Origin: Ktedonobacterales bacterium
GTDB lineage: Bacteria > Chloroflexota > Ktedonobacteria > Ktedonobacterales > JADMIN01
Direction of reading: 5' to 3'
Length of the DNA stretch: 12,463 nt
NCBI GenBank assembly: GCA_025935235.1
Contig: JAICVT010000094.1
Span: 1 to 12,463, forward strand
Each line of letters opens with the position of its first letter. The first letter of the stretch is position 1. A program made the translations under genes and the position numbers. Of this stretch, positions 6,287-12,463 are shown piece after piece. Below the pieces are notes generated by a model. It did no database searches and had not been told where the DNA came from. It saw only the letters and a list, made by a program, of their open reading frames with translations.

Positions 6287-7180
6287 CTACCCGTCCAGTA
6301 GCGCGGTCACCGGTGTGGAGCGCGCCAACTCCACCAGCGCCAGCGAGGCGGGCGACAGGTCGCGCCCCGGCCAGTGCGCCAATACGATGTCATAGGTCGG
6401 CAGCTCGGCGTCGCGCACAAGCACCCTGACCAGTTCGCCGCGCTTCAGCTCGTCCCAGATGGCGATGGCGGGCAGCACCGAGACGCCTACTCCACGTAGC
6501 AGCAATTGGCGCACCACCTCGCCCGCCGTCGCTTCGATGCGCGGCTCAGCGCCTGCTGGCAACAGCTTGCTCAACCCGAAGTGGGTCGGCCCGGTGCGCG
6601 TGGAGATGATGGTGTGGCGCAGCAGGTCGGCGCGCTCGCACTCGCCCGCGCGCCCCAGCGGATGCGCGCGCCCGGCCACCAGCAGCAGCGGATCGCTGTA
6701 GCGCCAGAGCACATCGGCGCGGGGATCCATCTGCGCCAGCGAGCAGAGCGCCAACTGCACGACGCCATCCAGCAGCGTCTCCATCAGGATGGGGCTGCGC
6801 TCCACGCGCACCCAGACCCGCTCCAGTGGGTGCGCGCGGGCATAGGCCTCGACCAGTCGCGGCGCCACATATTGGCCGCAGGTGGGGTTGACGCCCAGCG
6901 TCAGCCGCCCCAGCCCGCCGTGGATGACGCGCTGCGCCTCGCGCTGGCCCTCCGCCCGCAACGCCAGCATGCGCTCGGCATACGGCAGCAGCGCGCGCCC
7001 GGCGTCGGTCAGCTCCAGTGTATGCCCACGGCGCAGGAAGAGCGGCGCGCCGAGATCGCGCTCCAGCGTGGCGATGCGGCCGCTGAGCGTGGGCTGCGCC
7101 AGATTGAGCAGCGTAGCCGCGCGCGAGAAGCTGCGCGCGCGCGAGACGGCGATGAAGGTTTCGAGCTGATCGAGCGTCAT
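6287..7180 (-). CDS. LysR-family transcriptional regulator
   Basis: A 297-aa protein of the normal LysR length. The winged helix-turn-helix is at residues 1-60: LDQLETFIAVSRARSFSRAA, then LAQPTLSGRIATLE as recognition helix and LGAPLF before the wing. A linker helix follows (about 60-88), then the effector-binding domain (about 91-290) beginning LTLGVNPTCGQYVAPRLVE. Such proteins bind DNA as tetramers and respond to a small molecule. The frame runs on upstream to 7642, but that part is low-quality sequence lying over the GNAT gene, so ATG 7180 is chosen; AGGAGAG lies 11 bases upstream, a long gap. It is the last gene of the minus-strand series rather than divergent from a target, so its target is unclear; the 626-aa gene, whose promoter carries an inverted repeat, is one candidate. 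Confidence 0.9.
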   Translation of the reverse strand: MTLDQLETFIAVSRARSFSRAATLLNLAQPTLSGRIATLERDLGAPLFLRRGHTLELTDAGRALLPYAERMLALRAEGQREAQRVIHGGLGRLTLGVNPTCGQYVAPRLVEAYARAHPLERVWVRVERSPILMETLLDGVVQLALCSLAQMDPRADVLWRYSDPLLLVAGRAHPLGRAGECERADLLRHTIISTRTGPTHFGLSKLLPAGAEPRIEATAGEVVRQLLLRGVGVSVLPAIAIWDELKRGELVRVLVRDAELPTYDIVLAHWPGRDLSPASLALVELARSTPVTALLDG

Positions 7181-7234
7181 GCGAAACGCCGCTCTCCTAT
7201 CTGATGGCGTCGCAGCGCGGAGGGCGCGCCCCCA

Positions 7235-7262
7235 CCCTCTCCCCCGCCGAGGCGGGAGAGGG
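7235..7262. repeat. Intergenic GC hairpin between the GNAT and LysR genes
   Basis: CCCTCTCCCCCGCC (7235-7248) pairs with GGCGGGAGAGGG (7251-7262) around a 2-nt loop, with two extra C as a bulge. It fills the gap between the GNAT stop (7290) and the LysR start (7180). It could weaken readthrough into the LysR gene. The arms match the other CTCTCCC-type palindromes in this window. Confidence 0.5.
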
Positions 7263-7289
7263 GAGCTGGAGATGGCGCCCAGCGCAGCT

Positions 7290-8165
7290 TCACCCCAGCG
7301 CGCACGACATCTCGCGCTGGGTGACAGTGACCGCGCAGCCGAAGGCGTCGAGCGCCGCGCCCAGCGCATCGCCAGGCGGGATGTTGATGGCGCGAAAGGC
7401 CGTCTCTGGCGCAGGTTCGGCCAGCGACCGTAGCAGCCGCATGATGTCGTCGCGGCGGTCGTCGGCGTCGCTCGCCAGCGCCCCCGCGTCGAGCAGCGCG
7501 TAGGCGCCGCTCTGGCGCGAATAGAGCGCATACGCCCGCAGGCGCCCCTCGTCCCATAGCCCCAGGCCATCCAGTGCGCCGCGCACGCGCTCCAGCGAGG
7601 CGCGCTCGCGCTGCCAGGCGGGCGCGACGGCATGCGCGGCATCGAAATCCTGGAGCGCCAGCCGGGCGGTAACGGCGCGCGCCCGTGAGCGGTCGTCAGC
7701 GCGCCGGGCCGGAGCTGGAACCGTATCGAGCCGCAGCGGGCCGTGATAGACCGTCAGTGGGCGCACGACCTGGAAGCCCATGCGTTTGTAGAGCGCCAGC
7801 GCGGGCGCGTTCACATCCAGCGCCTCGAGCTGCGCCAGATGCAGGCCGATGGCGCGCATGTGGCCCAGCAGGCGCTCCAGCAGGCGCGCGCCGATCCCCT
7901 GTCCCCGCCATTGCGGCGCGACCCCCATCCCCGCGACCCAGCCGCGCGGCGGGCGCACACCCACCAGCCCGATGCCCGCCAGCTCGCCCTCGACATACAG
8001 CACGGCGGAGTCTTCGAGCCGCACATCGTTTTCGCGCATCATCTGCGCCAGCCCTTCGGGCGTCTGGGACATCGGCAGATAGTAGCCAGTGAAGCCAAGA
8101 TTGAAGGCCTGCGTGACCTGCTCCAGCGGCAGCGAGGCGGCGGACCTGAACGCGATGGACACCAC
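7290..8165 (-). CDS. GNAT-family acetyltransferase with degenerate second half
   Basis: A 291-aa protein. The first half is a clear GNAT domain: acceptor region, LAGIGLVGV strand (62-70), acetyl-CoA motif A as GVAPQWRGQGIGARLLERLL (81-100), and motif B NAPALALYKRMGF (119-131). After a charged linker (about 150-163), residues 164-291 resemble a second GNAT-like half, with TARLALQDFDAA, a helical stretch and strand LRAYALYS, but no pyrophosphate loop is visible there. The length fits two-domain GNATs in which only one half is catalytic. Two GTG codons stand at 8165 and 8162; GGGAGG (8178-8173) lies 7 bases before the first, which is chosen. Its start is 72 nt after the stop of the barrel-sandwich gene, so it is probably in the same transcript. 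The acyl acceptor is unknown. Confidence 0.85.
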   Translation of the reverse strand: MVSIAFRSAASLPLEQVTQAFNLGFTGYYLPMSQTPEGLAQMMRENDVRLEDSAVLYVEGELAGIGLVGVRPPRGWVAGMGVAPQWRGQGIGARLLERLLGHMRAIGLHLAQLEALDVNAPALALYKRMGFQVVRPLTVYHGPLRLDTVPAPARRADDRSRARAVTARLALQDFDAAHAVAPAWQRERASLERVRGALDGLGLWDEGRLRAYALYSRQSGAYALLDAGALASDADDRRDDIMRLLRSLAEPAPETAFRAINIPPGDALGAALDAFGCAVTVTQREMSCALG

Positions 8166-8186
8166 AGTGACGCCTCCCTGGACCTG

Positions 8187-8210
8187 CCTCTGACCGCGCC
8201 TCTGACCGCG
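8187..8210. repeat. 12-bp perfect tandem duplication in the gap before the GNAT gene
   Basis: CCTCTGACCGCG occurs twice in direct succession (8187-8198, 8199-8210). The rest of the gap up to 8237 is also loosely repetitive (TCGCTCGTC, CCGCTCGTCC). No gene or terminator is seen in this gap; it looks like slippage in the spacer of an otherwise compact operon. Confidence 0.75.
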
Positions 8211-8237
8211 TCGCTCGTCTCGCCGCTCGTCCTGTCG

Positions 8238-9131
8238 CTAGCCGATGGTATCGAGCAGCGCCAGTGGAGCCACCAGCGTCGAGCCGTCTTCCAGTCGTAG
8301 CAGCGCGCTCGGCTCCCACTGATCTGTCTGTGAGCGCTGCGCTTGCGAGAAGAGGTAGCCGATGCGCCCCGATTCGCCGCGCCGCGGGCCAGCCGTCACC
8401 CGCGCCAGCGCGCCGGTAGTGAAGGCGCTGGGCAGCGGCGTCGCCGTTGGGGTAGCGCTCAGCGGCAGTGGCAGCAGCGCCTCTGGCCGGATGTTGCGGC
8501 GCGGATCGGTCTGGCCGTCGAGCAGGATCACATCATTGACGCGCTGCTCCAGCGCCCGCAGAATCGGCGGACTCATCTGGCTGTCGCCCAGCCCCTCAGT
8601 CAGCAGCACCGTCAGCGGTGGCGTGGTTTGCGACGCGAAGCCATCGAGTACGGCGGTCAGATCAGTCCGCGCGAACGCCTCCAGCTCCAGCGCCGAGGCG
8701 CTGGCGGCGATCACGCCGACCGCGCCGCTGGCATAGGCGCGCTGCAAGAGGGTCAGCGGCGCGCGCATGGGATAGACGATGACGCTGCCGCGCGGCAACT
8801 GCACGAGCGCCAGCGACTCGCCGCGCTGGGGAAAGTAGATCGGCCCGGCGACCTGGCCGCCGACGCCCAGAATACCGTTGATGAGCGTGGCGGCGCCCTC
8901 GATGGTCACGCTCTGGCCCGGCGCGACCTCCACGACTCGTCCCGCTAGCCCAGCCAGCGACGCTGTGATCCCGGCATCGGTGCGCAACTCGGCCAGCGCC
9001 TGGCCAGGGCTGACCTGCTCCTGCAGCGAGACGAACGGTGTGGCGCCAGGCGGTAGCAGCCGTCGCCGCCGCACCGCGACCGCCGAGATAAGCGGGCGAC
9101 CATGCGGATAATCGAGCGCGCTGATACTCAT
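8238..9131 (-). CDS. Barrel-sandwich (lipoyl/biotinyl-like) and KOW-like protein coupled to the MutL-like gene
   Basis: A 297-aa protein. Residues about 14-88 look like a barrel-sandwich hybrid: two similar turns, VSPGQALAEL (40-49) and VVEVAPGQSVTI (66-77), as in biotinyl/lipoyl and RnfC-type folds. The modified lysine of true carriers (EAMKM or DKA) is absent. A middle region (about 95-215) alternates strands and helices and contains LLTEGLGDSQM (177-187). After a Pro/Thr-rich linker (221-236), ARVTAGPRRGESGRIGYLF (243-261) resembles a KOW motif, and the protein ends DGSTLVAPLALLDTIG. The ATG at 9131 overlaps the TGA of the upstream gene by four bases (ATGA), indicating translational coupling and a probable partnership with the MutL-like protein. 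An in-frame extension to 9182 is rejected. The function is unknown; a binding scaffold is inference. Confidence 0.78.
   Translation of the reverse strand: MSISALDYPHGRPLISAVAVRRRRLLPPGATPFVSLQEQVSPGQALAELRTDAGITASLAGLAGRVVEVAPGQSVTIEGAATLINGILGVGGQVAGPIYFPQRGESLALVQLPRGSVIVYPMRAPLTLLQRAYASGAVGVIAASASALELEAFARTDLTAVLDGFASQTTPPLTVLLTEGLGDSQMSPPILRALEQRVNDVILLDGQTDPRRNIRPEALLPLPLSATPTATPLPSAFTTGALARVTAGPRRGESGRIGYLFSQAQRSQTDQWEPSALLRLEDGSTLVAPLALLDTIG
9128..9131 (-). promoter_or_regulatory. ATGA stop-start overlap (translational coupling)
   Basis: On the minus strand the TGA that ends the MutL-like gene (9130-9128) shares two bases with the ATG (9131-9129) of the barrel-sandwich gene. Ribosomes finishing the first gene can restart directly, which fixes the ratio of the two products. 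Confidence 0.85.
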
Positions 9132-10957
9132 GCCTGGTCTCCCTGCGCCGCCTGCTCGCCAATACCCAGCGCACGCCGCCACGCCCGCGCCTGCGCGATG
9201 CGCTCATCACGCCCGGCGGCCAGCGGCAGCGGTCGCCCGCGCGCGTCAATCACTAGCCCCAGCGCGCCGCCCTCGATCGGCTCGGTGGCGCGGGCAGGCT
9301 GACCCGGCCCTAGCCCGATGTCTACACTGGCATGTGGCTGGAGTGAGAAGAGCGCCCGCTCGCCCTGGCCCAGTGGCAGCCGCGAAAGCTCGCCCTGAAC
9401 CGCCTCGACCGCCAGCTTGTGGCCATCGGCGTACTCGAGCGTAGCGTAGACGGCGACCTCGCCGGTGGGCGCCGCGCCGCTGGTCGTCACGACTGGACCA
9501 AGCGGCGTCGCCAGCGCGTCTATCTCGGCGATATGCCCGGCGAACTCTGGCGCGAGCACGCCCGCCATGCCCAGCAGCGAGGCGATACGCGCGCTATCCT
9601 GCGCGAGTGATGTGATGCCCTGAAGCGGCAGCGTATCGAGCAGGATCAGCGCGGCGTGCGCGGGCGTCGGCGTATTGGCCAGCACGCCGCCGGTCGCCAG
9701 CGCTACATCCACCGGGCGCAGGCCGCTGAGCCGCGAGCCGGGCGCGCGCAGCGCCATGCGCATCGCCTCGCGCGCCAGCGCATGCTCGATCTCCAGCTCG
9801 ATGGCGGAGCCAGGCAGTGCGTGTGGCCGCAGCATGCGCCGCAAGACATATTCGCGCAGGCTGTTCTCGTCCAGCTCGAAGGGCAGCCAGCGGATGACGT
9901 TCTCAGCGCCGACTGCGCGCAGGAGTTGTCCCGCGCCCGGCCCGACGCCCATCACCGGCTGCGCGCCCGGCACAAACTCGCCCTCAGCCGTCGCGCCCGC
10001 CAGCACCGTTGACGACGCCCCGACATCCGCCACCACGACGTTCATAGCGTAGCGCTGGGCGAGGAAACACGCCACACCACCCAGCGATGTGATGGCTGCC
10101 ATCGGCGGGGCGGCGGCCAGCCTGCGCAGGCGGTCGTAGCCGGGCAGCGGGCGCAGCGCCGCCGATTCATAGATCGGCCCGATGGCGCGGTTGAGCGGGG
10201 AGAGTGTCGAGGGTGAGAGCGCCTGCGTCACCTGCACGCTCGTTGCGCTCGCTTGCAGCGCCGTCTGAAGCTGCGCGGCGTCCTCCTGCTGCCCGGTAAA
10301 GACGATCGCGGGCGGCGTGATGGGCGGATCATCCACGCGCGCAGGCTCGCGCAGCGCCTGGAACCACTGGAGGATGGTCTGGGCGGTCGCGTCGAGCGAT
10401 TGCGCTCCGCGACTAGCGCCAAACGCCGGGCCAACCACCAGGATGACATGCGGCGCGAGCGCCCGCACGTTGGCGATAGACTGGAGCGCCTGCGCGTCGT
10501 AGGGTGGCCCATCGAGCGCGGGCAGCGGCTCGATCTGTGAGAAGAGGCCTGCCAGCGAGCGATAGAGCAGCGCCGCCAGCGTCTCGCGACCGGGGCCAGC
10601 CGCAAAGACGCGCAGCGGACCGCCGACGCTCGTCACCAGCGTCATGCTGTCGACGCCCGCGCCATCGGGCTGCTCTGGCGAGATGAGCTGGCCATCGCGC
10701 AGCAGCGCGCGCCCGGTGACGCGCTCGATCTCGGCGATGGCGTCACGCGCGCCGACCATGATGTCGGCGATGGGAGGCGCGCTGGTGGTGGGGCGCTGCG
10801 CTCGCGCCAGCATGCGGGGCTGCTCATCCACCAGCCCCACCAGCGCGGCGGTTGTAAAGGCCGAGCCACAATCAATCAGGATGAGCGAGCGGATCGCCGG
10901 TGGTCGGCGCATAGCGCCCTCTTGCGGGCGCCCCGTCACGCGGGTCGCATCAGCCAC
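9128..10957 (-). CDS. MutL/GlmL-like ASKHA-fold protein
   Basis: A 609-aa protein related to MutL (GlmL), the actin/Hsp70-fold ATPase encoded with coenzyme-B12 glutamate mutase and thought to reactivate it. Seen are the phosphate-1 loop IDCGSAFTTAALVG (28-41), a second nucleotide loop VVADVGASSTVLAG (308-321), and the adenosine-side VALATGGVLAN (418-428). A strand-rich C-terminal part (about 495-609) ends GLVIDARGRPLPL, a tail I associate with Chloroflexota members. The lysine common after GSxxT in phosphate-1 is Thr here. No glutamate mutase S or E subunit is present, so the partner may be something else. Start: GTG 10957 has AGGGAG nine bases upstream (10972-10967); ATG 10912 (594 aa) has only a poor site, and the first GTG at 11002 lacks one. 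It overlaps the next gene by ATGA. Confidence 0.8.
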   Translation of the reverse strand: MADATRVTGRPQEGAMRRPPAIRSLILIDCGSAFTTAALVGLVDEQPRMLARAQRPTTSAPPIADIMVGARDAIAEIERVTGRALLRDGQLISPEQPDGAGVDSMTLVTSVGGPLRVFAAGPGRETLAALLYRSLAGLFSQIEPLPALDGPPYDAQALQSIANVRALAPHVILVVGPAFGASRGAQSLDATAQTILQWFQALREPARVDDPPITPPAIVFTGQQEDAAQLQTALQASATSVQVTQALSPSTLSPLNRAIGPIYESAALRPLPGYDRLRRLAAAPPMAAITSLGGVACFLAQRYAMNVVVADVGASSTVLAGATAEGEFVPGAQPVMGVGPGAGQLLRAVGAENVIRWLPFELDENSLREYVLRRMLRPHALPGSAIELEIEHALAREAMRMALRAPGSRLSGLRPVDVALATGGVLANTPTPAHAALILLDTLPLQGITSLAQDSARIASLLGMAGVLAPEFAGHIAEIDALATPLGPVVTTSGAAPTGEVAVYATLEYADGHKLAVEAVQGELSRLPLGQGERALFSLQPHASVDIGLGPGQPARATEPIEGGALGLVIDARGRPLPLAAGRDERIAQARAWRRALGIGEQAAQGDQA

Positions 10958-11082
10958 CCTTGCTGTCTCCCTGCTCTCATCTGGCGGTGGATGAACCACC
11001 ACGTCTCGTTGATCTGTTCGCGCTCGTCGCCCAGCGAGGCGGCGACGCGACTAGTCGGCTACGCGATCAGGCGATCAGGCGG
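10958..11082. other. Spacer between the disordered-protein gene and the MutL-like gene
   Basis: This 125-nt gap contains a perfect 10-bp palindrome CGACTAGTCG (11048-11057) and an 8-bp direct repeat GCGATCAG (11063-11070 and 11071-11078) followed by GCGGCTAG. No convincing promoter or terminator was found, so cotranscription from the upstream gene is likely but not shown. The two longer GTG/ATG choices for the MutL-like gene would take up part of this gap. Confidence 0.5.
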
Positions 11083-12463
11083 CTAGCGTTTGTCGCGCCG
11101 CATGAATCCGAGCCAGCCGCCCCCGCGCTTGCGATCCGATGGGGTGTCCGAGTACTCGTCATCCTCATTGTACTCGCCATAGCCGTCGGAATAGCCATCG
11201 GGATAGCCGCCGGGCTGCTGGTCATAGCGGCTCGCGTGGCGCTCATCGGTGTATCCCGCGTGCGCGCCGCTGGAATAAGCGGGATCATCGTCCCAGCCGT
11301 CGCGGCGCCGCTCGGCTGCTCGCCCGCGCTGGCGTCGCCCACTCGGCTGCTCGCCCCACTCGGCGGACGGCTCCGCGTAGCCCCAGTCATCGCGCCGCGC
11401 GCCGCGCTGATCGGCCTGCTGGCCGGAACGCCGGTCGCCAGAGCTGCCCCACGACTCACCCTCGTCCCACGCTTCCATCGGCTGCATTGGCTCCATCGGC
11501 TCCATCGGCTCCATCGGAGCCGCGGCGCTGGCCCAAGGGTTGCGCTGGGCCGTTGGCATGCGAGCGCTGGCCGCCGGAGGGCCAACTTTGCCGCGCAGCC
11601 ATGGTGGTAGCTCGTCAGGCGCGAGCGGCTGTCCCTGTGGTTGATGTCCGCTGCGCTGGGCGTGACGCTGCCCACGGCGATCGCGCGGCGCGTCATCATC
11701 ACCATACGCCGAGCCATACGCCGAGCTATCGGCGTCCGGCGGCGCGTCGCCCCAGGCGAGTTGGGCGCTCTCGCCGCCGTCGAAGCCAGCGTAACCTGCA
11801 TCATAGCCTACGTCGCCCTGCTGACTCTGGCCGAATGCCTGGTCATCATACCCTTGACCAAAAGTTTGATCGAAGCGCTGATCGAAGCTCTGGTCGGTGT
11901 ATCCCTGATCCATGCCCTGGCTCATGCCCTGGCTCATGCCCTGGCTCATGCCCTGGTCGGAGGTCGCGAACGCGGACGGCGAGTCAGGGCTGGCCGCGCT
12001 CCAGCCATGCGTGGACGAGAAGACCTGCTCGACGGGCGCCTTACCACTGACCCACGCAGGCAGTGCGGAGGGGTCTATCAGATCGGAGGCCGAGAAGCCG
12101 CCAGCGTCAGCGCGCGCGCCGGCCGGAGCGGCGCCTGCCTGCGCGCGCAGCCACGCGGGCATCGCGCCATCATCCCCCGCGCCTATCGGGCTAATCGCGC
12201 CGCCAGCGGGCGCGCCAGCGGGCGCGCCATAGGGCGACGGCGAGAGTGGTGGCGAGGGCGGCGAGAATGGCGCGGCCGGGCCGGGCTGCGGCGCGCGCGC
12301 ACTGGGGGCCTGCGCGTAGGCATCATTGAGGAACGGCGGCATTGGCTCCTGCGCTGCTGACGCGCCGATCCACTGCGAGACATTCTGACGCTCGACCAGA
12401 TTCGCATCATGCGTGTGATCGGGCTGGTCGCGCAGCCATTTCGGCAGCGCCTGATCGTCCACC
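11083..12463 (-). CDS. Long disordered protein with repeated LPxWLR motifs, 5' end cut
   Basis: 459 residues are visible; the first codon (GTG at 12462) touches the window edge, so the true start is probably outside. The chain is almost wholly low-complexity. Four related short motifs stand apart in it: LPKWLR (6-11), MPAWLR (101-106), LPAWVS (134-139) and LPPWLR (285-290), with weaker MPPFL (41-45). Region 168-232 is rich in Gly, Gln, Asp, Ser and evenly spaced Phe/Tyr (FDQRFDQTFGQGY). Residues 317-329 are a run of MEP. A Tyr/Asp/Gly-rich acidic stretch (about 380-440) is followed by a basic tail RKRGGGWLGFMRRDKR (444-459) that could touch membrane or nucleic acid. No Cys, signal peptide or membrane helix is seen. 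It precedes the MutL-like gene on the same strand. A scaffold role is inference. Confidence 0.72.
   Translation of the reverse strand, partial: VDDQALPKWLRDQPDHTHDANLVERQNVSQWIGASAAQEPMPPFLNDAYAQAPSARAPQPGPAAPFSPPSPPLSPSPYGAPAGAPAGGAISPIGAGDDGAMPAWLRAQAGAAPAGARADAGGFSASDLIDPSALPAWVSGKAPVEQVFSSTHGWSAASPDSPSAFATSDQGMSQGMSQGMSQGMDQGYTDQSFDQRFDQTFGQGYDDQAFGQSQQGDVGYDAGYAGFDGGESAQLAWGDAPPDADSSAYGSAYGDDDAPRDRRGQRHAQRSGHQPQGQPLAPDELPPWLRGKVGPPAASARMPTAQRNPWASAAAPMEPMEPMEPMQPMEAWDEGESWGSSGDRRSGQQADQRGARRDDWGYAEPSAEWGEQPSGRRQRGRAAERRRDGWDDDPAYSSGAHAGYTDERHASRYDQQPGGYPDGYSDGYGEYNEDDEYSDTPSDRKRGGGWLGFMRRDKR
11471..11515 (-). repeat. 9-bp in-frame tandem repeat (Met-Glu-Pro run)
   Basis: Five 9-bp units on the plus strand, GCTTCCATC, GGCTGCATT and three of GGCTCCATC, encode the MEPMEPMEPMQPMEA stretch of the disordered protein when read on the minus strand. 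The three central units are identical, which points to recent slippage. Confidence 0.85.
11911..11958 (-). repeat. 12-bp in-frame tandem repeat (SQGM units)
   Basis: Four 12-bp units, three of CATGCCCTGGCT and a final CATGCCCTGGTC, encode the DQGMSQGMSQGMSQGM run of the disordered protein on the minus strand. The units are in frame and nearly identical, so copy number probably varies between strains. Confidence 0.88.

Noticed and set aside
4053..7262. CRISPR array made of the GC palindromes
   Set aside because: The copies are unequal, few and widely spaced with genes between them; there are no regular spacers and no cas genes.
7181..7642. 154-residue N-terminal extension of the LysR gene
   Set aside because: It lies over the GNAT gene in another frame, is rich in Arg/Ala/Pro without any domain, and the LysR domain begins cleanly at ATG 7180.
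9132..9182. 17-residue extension of the barrel-sandwich protein
   Set aside because: It would lie inside the MutL-like gene end; the ATGA overlap gives a better start.
10958..11002. Extension of the MutL-like protein to GTG 11002
   Set aside because: No ribosome site precedes it and the added residues are polar and unlike the family start; AGGGAG favours GTG 10957.
11139..12360. Long plus-strand frames opposite the disordered protein (such as 11139-12050 and 11641-12360)
   Set aside because: They are Arg/Ala/Pro-rich shadows of a GC-rich repetitive gene; the SQGM repeat reads as a meaningless MPWL repeat on this strand.

Overview
The window is GC-rich bacterial DNA, coding almost end to end, with no stretch over 300 bases lacking a gene. 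No tRNA, rRNA, CRISPR array, integrase or transposase was seen. The gene content suggests a member of the Chloroflexota: a MutL-like (GlmL-type) ASKHA protein without glutamate mutase subunits, a disordered protein studded with LPxWLR motifs, and membrane-anchored WD40-like propellers. That assignment is family knowledge plus inference; no marker gene is present to prove it.

Left part, plus strand (1-4052): the last 39 codons of a SerA-type 3-phosphoglycerate dehydrogenase; a 113-nt leader with two strong back-to-back inverted repeats; a membrane-anchored WD40/PD40-like propeller (508 aa); a GNAT acetyltransferase of RimJ/RimL type (162 aa); and a second, paralogous propeller (532 aa). The two propellers share layout, six blade motifs, a cytoplasmic RRxAALRAxAQS motif, a single pair of cysteines, and a nearly identical 3' end.

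Middle (4053-6286): two GC hairpins lie between the convergent gene ends. Next is a minus-strand 626-aa protein whose C-terminal third looks like the nucleoside phosphorylase superfamily. It has its own promoter candidate (perfect TATAAT) and a ribosome site that favours a GTG start over the longest-frame TTG.

Right part, minus strand, read from 12463 down to 6287: a long disordered protein (5' end cut by the window), the MutL-like ASKHA protein, a barrel-sandwich/KOW-like protein translationally coupled to it through an ATGA overlap, a two-part GNAT protein, and a LysR regulator. The first three look like one functional module. Which substrate or partner protein the ASKHA member serves cannot be told from the sequence. 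This module and the propeller pair are the best candidates for undescribed biology here.

Short GC-rich palindromes with CTCTCCC/GGGAGAG-type arms recur in the gaps between 4053 and 7289, and short in-frame tandem repeats occur in the propeller and disordered genes.
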